NCBI RefSeq assembly: GCF_052065755.1 | Contig: NZ_JBQHTK010000002.1 | Coordinates: 124,001-188,000 of the forward strand | Direction: 5' to 3' | DNA length: 64,000 nucleotides | DNA from: Allocoprococcus sp004560705 | GTDB lineage: Bacteria; Bacillota; Clostridia; Lachnospirales; Lachnospiraceae | Part shown: piece after piece, positions 16,877 to 25,462 of the stretch | Layout of the letters: each line of letters begins with the position of its first letter | How positions within the stretch are numbered: position 1 is the first letter of the stretch | Notes under the pieces: model-generated | Databases searched by the model: none | What the model was told of the DNA's origin: nothing | What the model saw: only the letters and a program-made list of their open reading frames with translations | Made by a program: the position numbers and the translations under genes

Positions 16877-17794
16877 AAATTCATGACAGAGAACCATATC
16901 GTCCGGGAGCGGAGAGCGGAAATCCATCTTGGTTCCGGTAATCGGATGACGGAAGGTGAGGCGATAGGAATGGAGAGCCTGGCGGCCGATCACGGAATAA
17001 TCCGGATTGTACAGAAAATCACCGGGGAGAGGATGCCCGATGTGTTTCATGTGTACCCGGATCTGGTGGGTCCGTCCGGTTTCCAGCGACAGGGCGGCAA
17101 GTGAATACTCTTTAACGGTTCCGGGAACGGTCGTATGGGCAAGCCGTTTAAAATGTGTACGCGCAGGCTCTCCGTTTTCGACATTTACTTCGCGCTCAAT
17201 GGTGGAGCCTTCACAGCGCCCGATCGGGGCATCAACGGTTCCACATTCGGGAAGCAATCCTTCCACAACCGCGCGGTATTCGCGGTGGATTTCACGTCTG
17301 GCAACCATGGCGGACAGAAGCGAAGCGCTGTACATGTGGCGGGCCAGAATCAGCAGCCCGGTCGTATCGCGGTCCAGTCGGTTAATGCAGCGGTAGGTGA
17401 AGGGTTCGTTTTTTTGAGAAAAATACCAGGCACAGGCATTTGCCAGCGTATTGTCGTAATTTCCCTGGGAGGGATGGATCGGCATGTTGGCAGGCTTATC
17501 GATCACGAGCAGATCCTCATCTTCGTAGACAATGGAAAGCGGAAGCGGAACCGGAAGGATGTTTTGGGAAGAAGTGTCTTCCGTGAGCTGAATGGTCAGC
17601 ATATCGCCCGGCATGAGAGGATCGTGAATATGTGCCCAGGTTCCGTTTCGGCAGATCCCGTTTTCTGTTTCTTTCAGATGGCGGATGACAGCAGAAGAAT
17701 ACCCATGGGCTTTTAAAAACCCATGGATATGATTGGCATTTTTTGTCTGTAATGTTGTTTCTGTAATCTGATATTCAAGAATTCGTTTCCACAT
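16853..17794 (-). CDS. RluA-family RNA pseudouridine synthase
   Basis: A 313-residue protein of the RluA/YceC class. The catalytic motif NRLDRDTTGLLILAR contains the nucleophilic Asp, with supporting motifs VIDKPANMPIHPS and LETGRTHQIRVHMKHIGHP. A degenerate N-terminal S4-like segment precedes it. It isomerises uridine to pseudouridine in rRNA or tRNA; the target cannot be read. Several RluA paralogues are usual in clostridia, so no specific symbol is given. It starts 17 bases after aroC, so it is the second gene of a minus-strand operon. Confidence 0.9.
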   Translation of the reverse strand: MWKRILEYQITETTLQTKNANHIHGFLKAHGYSSAVIRHLKETENGICRNGTWAHIHDPLMPGDMLTIQLTEDTSSQNILPVPLPLSIVYEDEDLLVIDKPANMPIHPSQGNYDNTLANACAWYFSQKNEPFTYRCINRLDRDTTGLLILARHMYSASLLSAMVARREIHREYRAVVEGLLPECGTVDAPIGRCEGSTIEREVNVENGEPARTHFKRLAHTTVPGTVKEYSLAALSLETGRTHQIRVHMKHIGHPLPGDFLYNPDYSVIGRQALHSYRLTFRHPITGTKMDFRSPLPDDMVLCHEFREAVSHQ

Positions 17795-17811
17795 AGAGAA
17801 AATGCTCCCTT

Positions 17812-18915
17812 CTACCTTTGGTAGAACTCACTGATTTTGTCCATCCGCGCGCACATATTGGTGAAGAGCAGATCAACGATTGTGATGGCTGCCATTGCCT
17901 CAACCACAACGACGGCACGCGGTACAATGACCGGGTCATGGCGGCCGGTTATGGAGAGAGAGACATTTTCCCCATCTTTATTTACAGACTGCTGTTCACG
18001 AGAAATCGAAGGGGTCGGCTTTACGGCAGCGCGGAAAAGGATTCGGCTTCCGTCGCTCATGCCTCCAAGCGTGCCGCCTGCGTGGTTGGTAAGTTTGGTA
18101 AGAGCTCCGTTTTCATCGTAACGGAACGGGTCGTTATTTGTACTTCCGTTTGATTCGGAAACAGAGAAACCGTCTCCGATCTCAAAGCCTCTGACAGCAC
18201 CGATGGAGAGGATGCTCTTCGCAAGATTGGCCTCCAGCTTATCGAATACGGTATCTCCGATTCCTGCAGGCATTCCGGTAATGGAACATTCAATGATGCC
18301 GCCGGCAGAATCCTGATCCTCCATGCATTTTGAAAGATATTCGGAAGCCTTTGAAGCATAGACGGCATTGGGCATGTAGAGCGGGTTCTCGAAAACCTGG
18401 TTAAAATCATATTCCGCTTCGGGAATCATATAAGGGCCGATTGCCTTTGTGTAAGCATGCACTTCGATTCCAAGAGTATTCAGAATTTTGCAGGCTACGG
18501 CGCCTGCCGCCACACGTCCTGCGGTCTCCCGCCCGGAAGAACGTCCGCCGCCGCGATAGTCACGGAAGCCGTATTTGGCATCGAAAGTGTAGTCCGCGTG
18601 TCCGGGACGGTATACGTTCATGATATTACCGTAATCACGGGAGCGTTGGTCCTGATTGCGGATCTCGATGGAAATCGGCGTCCCGGTCGTCTTTCCCTCG
18701 AATACACCGGATAAAATTTCTGCGGTATCGCCCTCATTACGTTTCGTTGTGAATTTACTCTGCCCCGGTTTTCTTCTATCTAAATAGATCTGAATGTCTT
18801 CTTCAGAAAGCGGAAGTCCGGCGGGACATCCGTCGATCACGACGCCGATCCCCTTTCCATGTGATTCGCCCCAGGTTGAGATCTGAAATAATTTACCATA
18901 AATGGAACCTGCCAT
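17812..18915 (-). CDS. aroC: Chorismate synthase
   Basis: Converts 5-enolpyruvylshikimate-3-phosphate to chorismate with reduced FMN, the last common step to aromatic amino acids. The 367-residue protein has family signatures FQISTWGESHGKGIG, GRSSGRETAGRVAAG and RHDPVIVPRAVVVVEA. The frame is open to 18972, but the ATG at 18915 gives MAGSIYGKLFQ, the expected N-terminus, so it is preferred; RBS-like AAAGG lies about 12 bases upstream. Other shikimate genes (aroE, aroF, aroB, pheA) are elsewhere in the window and not linked. Confidence 0.95.
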   Translation of the reverse strand: MAGSIYGKLFQISTWGESHGKGIGVVIDGCPAGLPLSEEDIQIYLDRRKPGQSKFTTKRNEGDTAEILSGVFEGKTTGTPISIEIRNQDQRSRDYGNIMNVYRPGHADYTFDAKYGFRDYRGGGRSSGRETAGRVAAGAVACKILNTLGIEVHAYTKAIGPYMIPEAEYDFNQVFENPLYMPNAVYASKASEYLSKCMEDQDSAGGIIECSITGMPAGIGDTVFDKLEANLAKSILSIGAVRGFEIGDGFSVSESNGSTNNDPFRYDENGALTKLTNHAGGTLGGMSDGSRILFRAAVKPTPSISREQQSVNKDGENVSLSITGRHDPVIVPRAVVVVEAMAAITIVDLLFTNMCARMDKISEFYQR

Positions 18916-19013
18916 TTGATACACCAAGCCTTTCTTTTTGAGTATGTGAATACGGGAAAAGGATATTCCCAATATTGTTTTTTGATTTGACGGGCGGGGC
19001 CTGTCTACATGAC

Positions 19014-19042
19014 AGTATAATGGAAGAAAAGTTGGGACGCAA
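19014..19042 (-). promoter_or_regulatory. Probable promoter of aroC-rluA
   Basis: TTGCGT (19037-19042) and TATACT (19014-19019) on the minus strand with a 17-base spacer. A CTGTC/GACAG palindrome (19001-19015) overlaps the start region. Confidence 0.6.
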
Positions 19043-19083
19043 GCAATCTTAATAATTTATTAAGGAAAAAAGGGAGTTTTGTA

Positions 19084-19113
19084 TTGTATTTGGGAATGAG
19101 TTCGTATTATAAT
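19084..19113 (+). promoter_or_regulatory. Probable promoter of the L,D-transpeptidase
   Basis: TTGTAT (19084-19089), an 18-base spacer, then a perfect TATAAT (19108-19113), 36 bases before the start codon. Confidence 0.6.
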
Positions 19114-19149
19114 AACCACATATTGAGTTTAAAGGGAGCAATTATCTGA

Positions 19150-21042
19150 ATGGGTGATAAGGATATGAAAATGACAGAAGAGAATACAGAGAAGAACGCA
19201 GAGCTTATCATGGAAGAGACGATGAAAGAAATCTACGATGAGGTGAACAGGAATGAAGAAGAAGAGGGGGCTGTCCGGCAACATAAAAAAGTGGAAAAAG
19301 CGGGCAAAACGAATCGGAAGAAAGCATCGGATCGCTCAGGCAGCCATTTATCTGTGGATGACCTGGGTTCTTCGCAGACCGCAGGTCGGGATAAGAAGGC
19401 TGATAAGAAGAATGAAGAAGACACGTTAGAGGTGAAGTACAAGGCACAGCGTGGCCGGAAGGTGAAGAAAGAAAAAAGAAAACCACTTCCGGAGGAGGAA
19501 TATGAGGAAGAACTCCTGCTGGATGCAAAGGACGGCGAAGAGCTGGAGCCGGTATTGAGTGCGGAAGATGGAGAAGCTTTTGAAGAGGAGTTTGACGACA
19601 GCTTCGATGAGGAAGAAGAAACCGATGAGGAGAAGGCTGAGCGCCGCAGAAAGCGGAAGAAGGTCGCAAAGATCGTGCTGGCGTCGATCCTGGGAGTTAC
19701 AGCGGCTGTTTATCTGGGGTTTGCGTTCTTTTTCATGAGTCATTTTCAGTTCCAGACCACGATTAACGGAACAGACCACGCACTTGAATCCGTCAGCGAT
19801 GTGGAAAATTACATGAAGGAACAGGTGGCGGGCTACACGCTTACATTGCATGAGTCTGACGGAGATACGGAGACGATCAGTGGCAGCGAGATTGATCTTA
19901 CTTATAAAAAAAGTGAAGAACTGGAGAAGCTTCTGAAAGAACAGAATGCCTTTTTGTGGCCGATGAGCCTCTGGAAAGCGCCTGAGATCACAGCTTCAAT
20001 CGGGGTGGAGTATGACAGCGCGAAGCTGACCGGGGTTCTGGACGGACTTGCGTGCATGAAAGAGGAAAATCAGCAGGCACCGGTTTCCGCGATTCCGGAA
20101 TACAACGGGACAGAATTCGTGGTTAAGAAAGAAGAAACAGGATCTCAGATTAACCGTGAAGTATTTGAGGTAAAGGTCAGCGAATATATTGCCGGTTTTC
20201 TTCCGGAGATGGATATGACGGAAGAAGAGTGCTATGTGAAACCGCAGTTTACGGAGCAGTCCCAGGAAGTCATTGATGCATGTTCGGCGATGAATAAATA
20301 TCTGACTGCAAGTATTACCTATACATTCGGTTCTTCAACCGAAGTGGTCGATAAAGAACTGATCTCACAGTGGGTGAAGGTGGATGGGAATATGGCCGTC
20401 ACCTTTGACACGGATCAGGTGGCTGAATACATCAAGGGGCTTGCAAGTAAATATAATACGTATGGAAGACAGCGTACGTTTACGGCGGGAAATGGAAATA
20501 CAGTCAATGTAGAAGGCGGAGATTACGGATGGTCGATTGACCGGGATGCGGAATATGAGGCACTTGTTGCCAGTATCCAGAAGGGAGAGACTGTGACGAA
20601 GGAGCCTGCATACAGGACAACGGCGGCGACACACGACGGCCCTGACTGGGGAAATACGTATGTGGAAGTGGATCTCACAAACCAGTATTTGTATTTGTTC
20701 GTTAACGGAGCGGTCGTAACCCAGGGACCGATTGTTACGGGACTTCCGAGCAGGGGCGATGCGACGCCGCAGGGAGTTTATTACATTAAGTATTGCCAGA
20801 AAAATGCGACGCTTCGAGGACCGAAGCAGCCGGACGGCACATACGAGTGGGAATCACCGGTATCTTTCTGGATGCCGTTTAACGGAGGAATCGGGCTGCA
20901 TGATGCACCGTGGCAGGCTGCGTTCGGAGGAACCCGCTATCTGACACACGGTTCAAGGGGATGTGTGAACCTTCCGTACAGTGTAGCGGAGACTGTATTT
21001 AACAACGTGTCAGCTGGGACACCGGTCGTGTGTCACTATTAA
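19150..21042 (+). CDS. Membrane-anchored L,D-transpeptidase (YkuD)
   Basis: A 630-residue type II membrane protein. Residues 1-170 are cytosolic, highly charged and Glu-rich, ending in a basic RRRKRKK. A single membrane segment spans ~172-196. The extracellular part has a PBP-associated/peptidoglycan-binding-like region and a C-terminal YkuD domain with THGSRGCVNLP, in which the Cys is the nucleophile. The enzyme would make 3-3 peptidoglycan crosslinks or attach proteins to the wall. The RBS AAAGGGAG is at 19131-19138. The long acidic cytosolic tail exceeds what catalysis needs and may bind a partner. Divergent from aroC; followed by tgt. Confidence 0.9.
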   Translation: MGDKDMKMTEENTEKNAELIMEETMKEIYDEVNRNEEEEGAVRQHKKVEKAGKTNRKKASDRSGSHLSVDDLGSSQTAGRDKKADKKNEEDTLEVKYKAQRGRKVKKEKRKPLPEEEYEEELLLDAKDGEELEPVLSAEDGEAFEEEFDDSFDEEEETDEEKAERRRKRKKVAKIVLASILGVTAAVYLGFAFFFMSHFQFQTTINGTDHALESVSDVENYMKEQVAGYTLTLHESDGDTETISGSEIDLTYKKSEELEKLLKEQNAFLWPMSLWKAPEITASIGVEYDSAKLTGVLDGLACMKEENQQAPVSAIPEYNGTEFVVKKEETGSQINREVFEVKVSEYIAGFLPEMDMTEEECYVKPQFTEQSQEVIDACSAMNKYLTASITYTFGSSTEVVDKELISQWVKVDGNMAVTFDTDQVAEYIKGLASKYNTYGRQRTFTAGNGNTVNVEGGDYGWSIDRDAEYEALVASIQKGETVTKEPAYRTTAATHDGPDWGNTYVEVDLTNQYLYLFVNGAVVTQGPIVTGLPSRGDATPQGVYYIKYCQKNATLRGPKQPDGTYEWESPVSFWMPFNGGIGLHDAPWQAAFGGTRYLTHGSRGCVNLPYSVAETVFNNVSAGTPVVCHY

Positions 21043-21069
21043 AACAAAATCATATGAAATGAATGGATT

Positions 21070-21093
21070 CAGGACGACAGGAATGCCGTCCTG
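21070..21093 (+). other. Perfect 7-bp hairpin in the Ldt-tgt gap
   Basis: CAGGACG (21070-21076) pairs with CGTCCTG (21087-21093). No T-run follows, so it is not a clear terminator; it could stabilise or partly insulate the tgt message. Confidence 0.5.
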
Positions 21094-21113
21094 ATACGTT
21101 GAAAGAGGGTATT

Positions 21114-22247
21114 ATGTACGAATTAATAAAAAGAGACGGTCTTGCCAAAAGAGGAAGACTCCACACGGTTCACGGAGTGATCGAGACTCCGGTGTTTATG
21201 AATGTCGGTACCGTGGCGGCTATCAAGGGAGCAGTGTCTACAGCGGATCTTCAGGAGATCGGAACGCAGGTGGAACTTTCGAACACTTATCATCTGCATG
21301 TGCGTCCGGGGGATCAGGTGATCCGGAAGCTTGGAGGACTGCATAAATTTATGGTATGGGACAAGCCGATCCTTACGGATTCCGGTGGATTTCAGGTGTT
21401 TTCGCTGGCAGGTCTTAGAAAGATCAAAGAAGAGGGCGTGTATTTCCAGTCCCACATCGATGGAAGAAAGATTTTCATGGGGCCGGAAGAGAGCATGCAG
21501 ATCCAGTCGAATCTGGCATCCACGATCGCGATGGCATTTGACGAATGTCCGTCGAGTGTGGCGACAAGAGAATATATTCAGGCTTCTGTGGACCGGACAA
21601 CGAGATGGCTGGCGCGCTGTAAGAAGGAGATGGAGCGTTTGAATTCCCTTGAGGATACGATCAACCGGCAGCAGATGCTGTTCGGGATCAATCAGGGAGC
21701 CATTTATGAGGATATCCGGGTGGAACACGCGCAACAAATCGCCGAAATGGATCTGGATGGGTATGCAATCGGCGGACTTGCAGTCGGTGAGTCTCATGAA
21801 GAGATGTACCGCATTCTTGACGCAGTCGTTCCGCATCTTCCGCTTAACAAGCCGACCTATCTGATGGGAGTGGGAACTCCGGCCAATATTCTGGAAGCGG
21901 TGGACAGAGGAGTGGATTTCTTTGACTGTGTCTACCCGAGCAGAAACGGAAGGCACGGGCATGTTTATACCAGACATGGAAAATTGAATCTGTTTAATGC
22001 GAAATATGAGCTGGATACCCGGCCGATTGAAGAGGGATGCCAGTGCCCGGCGTGCCGGAAGTATTCAAGAGCATATATCCGTCATCTGTTGAAAGCAAAA
22101 GAAATGCTGGGAATGAGGCTTTGCGTTCTGCACAATCTGTATTACTATAATCACCTGATGGAGCAGATCCGGGATGCCATCGACGAAGGAAGATACAGCC
22201 AGTTTAAGGCCGAAACGCTTCGTGCGATGGAAGAGAAAGAAGACTAA
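21114..22247 (+). CDS. tgt: tRNA-guanine (queuine/preQ1) transglycosylase
   Basis: Tgt swaps guanine 34 of GUN-anticodon tRNAs (Asp, Asn, His, Tyr) for preQ1 on the way to queuosine. The 377-residue protein has LTDSGGFQVFSL (catalytic Asp region), VYPSRNGRHGHVYT, and a zinc site near the C-terminus (CQCPACRKYSRAYIRHL plus a His). The start at ATG 21114 follows AAAGAGGG (21102-21109); longer in-frame starts lack an RBS. queA and other queuosine genes are not in the window. yajC is just downstream but has its own promoter. Confidence 0.96.
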   Translation: MYELIKRDGLAKRGRLHTVHGVIETPVFMNVGTVAAIKGAVSTADLQEIGTQVELSNTYHLHVRPGDQVIRKLGGLHKFMVWDKPILTDSGGFQVFSLAGLRKIKEEGVYFQSHIDGRKIFMGPEESMQIQSNLASTIAMAFDECPSSVATREYIQASVDRTTRWLARCKKEMERLNSLEDTINRQQMLFGINQGAIYEDIRVEHAQQIAEMDLDGYAIGGLAVGESHEEMYRILDAVVPHLPLNKPTYLMGVGTPANILEAVDRGVDFFDCVYPSRNGRHGHVYTRHGKLNLFNAKYELDTRPIEEGCQCPACRKYSRAYIRHLLKAKEMLGMRLCVLHNLYYYNHLMEQIRDAIDEGRYSQFKAETLRAMEEKED

Positions 22248-22292
22248 ATGATAGTAAAATCAGAAAAATCCGGATGAAATTGTGAAAATCAC

Positions 22293-22321
22293 TTGATGAA
22301 ATCCAAGTTATTGTGTATGAT
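22293..22321 (+). promoter_or_regulatory. Probable promoter of yajC
   Basis: TTGATG (22293-22298) and TATGAT (22316-22321), 17-base spacer, 36 bases before the ATG. Confidence 0.65.
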
Positions 22322-22357
22322 AGCAATAGCGTTTATGAAGATTTAGGAGGAAGTAAC

Positions 22358-22636
22358 ATGAATAATTTAGTAATTATTGCAGTTTATGCATTGTTCTTTG
22401 GTGGGCTCTGGTTCCTGTTGATCCGTCCTCAGAAGAAAGAGCAGAAGAGAGTACAGCTTATGCTTTCAGAACTTGAAGTAGGAGATACGATTCTTACAAC
22501 GAGTGGATTTTACGGTGTTGTGATTGATATTACCGAGAATGATGTGATTGTTGAATTCGGAAGCAACAAGAACTGCCGTATCCCGATGCAGAAGCAGGCT
22601 ATTATGCAGGTTGAAAAGCCGGGAGCAGCTCAGTAG
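22358..22636 (+). CDS. yajC: Preprotein translocase accessory subunit YajC
   Basis: A 92-residue single-pass membrane protein: a hydrophobic segment (VIIAVYALFFGGLWFLLIR) followed by RPQKKEQKR and the conserved LEVGDTILTTSGFYGVV. This is the YajC pattern. YajC associates with SecDF and YidC in the membrane. The ATG at 22358 has AGGAGG (22345-22350) at a 7-base spacing. tgt-yajC adjacency is widely conserved. Confidence 0.95.
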   Translation: MNNLVIIAVYALFFGGLWFLLIRPQKKEQKRVQLMLSELEVGDTILTTSGFYGVVIDITENDVIVEFGSNKNCRIPMQKQAIMQVEKPGAAQ

Positions 22637-22649
22637 TGCCGTAAGGGTG

Positions 22650-22684
22650 AAAAAAGCATTGCATGTTTATGCAGTGCTTTTAAA
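22650..22684 (+). terminator. Terminator after yajC
   Basis: AAAAGCATTGCAT pairs with ATGCAGTGCTTTT around GTTT; the descending arm ends in TTTT. Confidence 0.75.
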
Positions 22685-22695
22685 ATATATTAATT

Positions 22696-22719
22696 GGAAA
22701 CGTTACCGATAACGTTTCC
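22696..22719 (+). promoter_or_regulatory. LacI-family operator upstream of malQ
   Basis: A perfect inverted repeat: GGAAACGTTA (22696-22705), centre ccga, TAACGTTTCC (22710-22719). AAACGTT half-sites are typical of LacI/GalR-type operators. It lies 22 bases before malQ; the obvious ligand is the LacI-family protein encoded right after malQ. Confidence 0.8.
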
Positions 22720-22741
22720 GGAAAGAGTAAGAGGTGCAGAT

Positions 22742-24229
22742 ATGAGAGCAAGTGGTATACTGATGCCGGTGGCAAGTCTTCCGTCAGAATATGGAATCGG
22801 GGCGTTTTCAAAAGAAGCCTACAAATTCGTTGATATGCTTAAGAAAGCCGGTCAGCGTTACTGGCAGATTCTTCCTCTGGGACCGACCGGATATGGGGAT
22901 TCGCCGTATCAGTCTTTTTCAACGTTTGCAGGGAATCCGTATTTTATCGATTTGAATACGCTGGTTAAAAAGGGCTGGCTTAAGAAGAAAGAATGCCGTG
23001 CCTGTGATTTCGGAAATGACAGCCGCTATATCGATTATGAGAAGATCTATTTGAACCGTTTTGAGATCCTGAAGAAGGCATTTAAGAGAAGCGGGATCGA
23101 AAGCGCTCCGGAGTTTCAGACATTTTGCAAAGAAAACGAGGAATGGCTGGATGATTATGCCCTGTATATGGAGCTGAAGCAGGCGAATGGCGGAAAGAGC
23201 TGGAGCGAATGGGCGGATCCATATCGTTTGAGAAATGCTGAGGCATTGGAAGCGTTCAGAAAAGAGCATAAAAAAGGGATCCGTTTCCAGAAGTTCCTGC
23301 AGTTCGAATTTCTGGAAGAGTGGAAAGCATTGAAAGATTATGCAAATCATAAAGGTATCGAGATCATCGGAGATATTCCGATCTACGTGGCATTTGACAG
23401 TGCGGATGCGTGGGCACATCCGGAATTGTTCCAGTTTGACGAGAACAGAATGCCGGTCGGGGTTGCGGGATGTCCGCCGGACGCCTTCAGCGCAACCGGG
23501 CAGCTCTGGGGCAATCCACTCTATGACTGGGCGTACCACAAAGAGACGGGATTTGAGTGGTGGATCAAACGGGTCGCGCACTGTCAGAAGTTGTATGATA
23601 TTATACGAATCGACCACTTCCGAGGATTTGATGAGTATTACTGGATCCCGGCGGCAGATGAGACGGCTGAATTCGGTCACTGGGAGAAAGGGCCGGGCAT
23701 GGATATTTTCCGGGCCGTGGAAGAAAAACTTGGAAAGCTCAGGATCATTGCGGAAGATCTGGGCTTCCTTACGGATTCCGTGCTGCAGCTTGTGGCTGAT
23801 TCCGGATTCCCGGGAATGAAAGTTCTGGAGTTTGCGTTTGATTCCAGAGAACCGAGCGATTACCTTCCGCATAATTATACCAGAAATTGTGTGGTTTATA
23901 CGGGCACTCATGATAATGAGACGCTTGCGGGATGGTATTGTGAACTGAATGAGAAAGACAAACGCCTTGCACTGAAATATATGGGATATAAAGAACTGGA
24001 AGAGCAGGATGCCGTCTGGGCGGTTATCCGCCTGGCACAGGCAAGTGTGGCCGATACCTGTATTATTCCGATCCAGGATTATTTGTGCCTGGGAAATGAG
24101 GCGCGGATCAATCAGCCTTCCACGCTTGGCGGCAACTGGATCTGGCGCCTTCAGAAAGAAGAGGTTAGCAAGGAACTTATTAAGAAGATCCGGAAGATGA
24201 CGAAGCTCTACGGAAGACTGCCGGAATAA
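22742..24229 (+). CDS. malQ: 4-alpha-glucanotransferase (GH77 amylomaltase)
   Basis: A cytosolic 495-residue GH77 enzyme that transfers alpha-1,4-glucan segments between maltodextrins and releases glucose. Family signatures are present: YWQILPLGPTGYGDSPYQSFS near the N-terminus, GDIPIYVAFDSADAWAHP, the nucleophile region IIRIDHFRGF, the acid/base region IAEDLGFL, and TGTHDNETLAGW. The ATG at 22742 follows AAGAGGTG; an earlier in-frame ATG at 22694 would lie within the operator region. It forms a two-gene unit with the LacI regulator, probably repressed through the upstream operator until maltodextrin is available. Confidence 0.95.
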   Translation: MRASGILMPVASLPSEYGIGAFSKEAYKFVDMLKKAGQRYWQILPLGPTGYGDSPYQSFSTFAGNPYFIDLNTLVKKGWLKKKECRACDFGNDSRYIDYEKIYLNRFEILKKAFKRSGIESAPEFQTFCKENEEWLDDYALYMELKQANGGKSWSEWADPYRLRNAEALEAFRKEHKKGIRFQKFLQFEFLEEWKALKDYANHKGIEIIGDIPIYVAFDSADAWAHPELFQFDENRMPVGVAGCPPDAFSATGQLWGNPLYDWAYHKETGFEWWIKRVAHCQKLYDIIRIDHFRGFDEYYWIPAADETAEFGHWEKGPGMDIFRAVEEKLGKLRIIAEDLGFLTDSVLQLVADSGFPGMKVLEFAFDSREPSDYLPHNYTRNCVVYTGTHDNETLAGWYCELNEKDKRLALKYMGYKELEEQDAVWAVIRLAQASVADTCIIPIQDYLCLGNEARINQPSTLGGNWIWRLQKEEVSKELIKKIRKMTKLYGRLPE

Positions 24230-24257
24230 TTGACGAGAGGACTGTTGAACTTTGGGA

Positions 24258-25283
24258 ATGACGATCAAGGATATTGCAAAGAAATGTGGTGTCGGCATCA
24301 GTACGGTATCGCGTGCGCTGAACGATCATCCGGATATCAATCCGGAGACGAAAGAGAGAATTCTGAAGACCGTGGCAGAATCGGATTTTGTGCCGAACAA
24401 CAGTGCCAGAAATCTGAAACGGACCGATGCGCAGGCGATTGCGGTGATGGTTAAAGAGATTGATGATCCGTTCTTTGCTACTATGATGCAAGTCCTGGAG
24501 CGTGAGATACGGAAGAGACATTATGCTTTTTTCATCCGGCATATGACTCGTGGAAGAGACGAGCTGGAGGAAGCGGCCGAATTGATCGCGGAGAAGCGGC
24601 TGAGAGGCCTGATCTTTCTCGGAGGAAGCTTTGAGAATAAGATGGACCGCCTGAAGAAAATTAAGGTTCCTTTTGTGGTTTGTACGGCTTCTCTGACTGC
24701 GGTTCCAGAAGGAAGACTGGCATCCTGGGTCGCCACAGATGACTATCATGCAAGCAGGGAGATCGTAAATTATCTCTGTGAAACAGGCAATAGAAATATT
24801 GCAATTCTGGCTTCGGATAAGAATGACAGCAATGTGGGTTATCTTCGGATGAAAGGGTATGAGAAGGCACTTGAGGAACATCAGATTCCTTTGCGGGACG
24901 AACTGATCTGCTATCTGGATGAAACGGATACAGCTTATTCTATGGAAAACGGATATCGGATGATGCAGAAGCTGCTCATAAGAAAATGTGGATTTACAGC
25001 TGTTTTTGCAATTTCGGATCTGATGGCAGTCGGGGCGATCCGGGCTTTGCGAGAAGCCGGAAAGCGAATCCCGCAGGATGTGGCGGTTGCGGGATTTGAC
25101 GGTCTTGCATTTGCAGAGTATTTTGAACCACCGATTACAACGATGGTGCAGCCTGTCGAAGAAATTGCAAAAGAGTCGGTGGTGATCTTATTTCAGATGA
25201 TTGAAACGCAGAAAAGTTGCGAGGGGAGAATTCTGCCGGCGAAGCTGGTTGTCAGAAAATCGACAGAGAGGGGACATATCTAA
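24258..25283 (+). CDS. LacI-family transcriptional regulator (MalR-like)
   Basis: A 341-residue repressor with an N-terminal helix-turn-helix and hinge (MTIKDIAKKCGVGISTVSRA, then NNSARNLKRT). A periplasmic-binding-type effector domain follows (AIAVMVKEIDDPFFATMMQ; FAISDLMAVGAIRALREAG). Position directly after malQ plus the perfect operator before malQ suggest autoregulated control of maltodextrin use. Effector and full regulon are not known. The ATG at 24258 matches family N-termini; a TTG at 24252 with GAGAGG upstream is an alternative adding two residues. Confidence 0.92.
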   Translation: MTIKDIAKKCGVGISTVSRALNDHPDINPETKERILKTVAESDFVPNNSARNLKRTDAQAIAVMVKEIDDPFFATMMQVLEREIRKRHYAFFIRHMTRGRDELEEAAELIAEKRLRGLIFLGGSFENKMDRLKKIKVPFVVCTASLTAVPEGRLASWVATDDYHASREIVNYLCETGNRNIAILASDKNDSNVGYLRMKGYEKALEEHQIPLRDELICYLDETDTAYSMENGYRMMQKLLIRKCGFTAVFAISDLMAVGAIRALREAGKRIPQDVAVAGFDGLAFAEYFEPPITTMVQPVEEIAKESVVILFQMIETQKSCEGRILPAKLVVRKSTERGHI

Positions 25284-25300
25284 CAGATAGGTCCCTTTTT
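25270..25300 (+). terminator. Terminator overlapping the end of the LacI gene
   Basis: GGGACATATCT pairs imperfectly with AGATAGGTCCC and TTTTT follows. The stop codon is within the loop. Confidence 0.8.
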
Positions 25301-25362
25301 CATTTTGTTTGATGCCAAAAACAGAGAGCACTCTAATTTTTGCGCTTTTACGAATTAAAGGC

Positions 25363-25391
25363 TTGAAACTATGAGGAAAATAGGATATTAT
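25363..25391 (+). promoter_or_regulatory. Probable promoter of leuB-ilvD-ilvB
   Basis: TTGAAA (25363-25368) and TATTAT (25386-25391) with a 17-base spacer. The 5' leader would be about 65 bases, with no obvious leader peptide or T-box. Confidence 0.6.
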
Positions 25392-25462
25392 AGTGTTTAA
25401 CAGATTTTGAGGGGACGATGGTCTGACCTCTGAACCGGAGATTAACGGAAGGAATGAATAAG

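Noticed and set aside
17007..17716. Plus-strand frames over rluA
   Set aside because: They are mirror frames of RluA, which carries the RLDRDTTG motif on the minus strand.
19016..19021. TATAAT on the plus strand as the L,D-transpeptidase promoter
   Set aside because: No -35 at proper spacing; it is better explained as the reverse side of the aroC -10 region, and a better plus promoter lies at 19084-19113.
22919..24298. Antisense frame opposite malQ (459 codons)
   Set aside because: No family signature or RBS; malQ on the plus strand is full length with all motifs.
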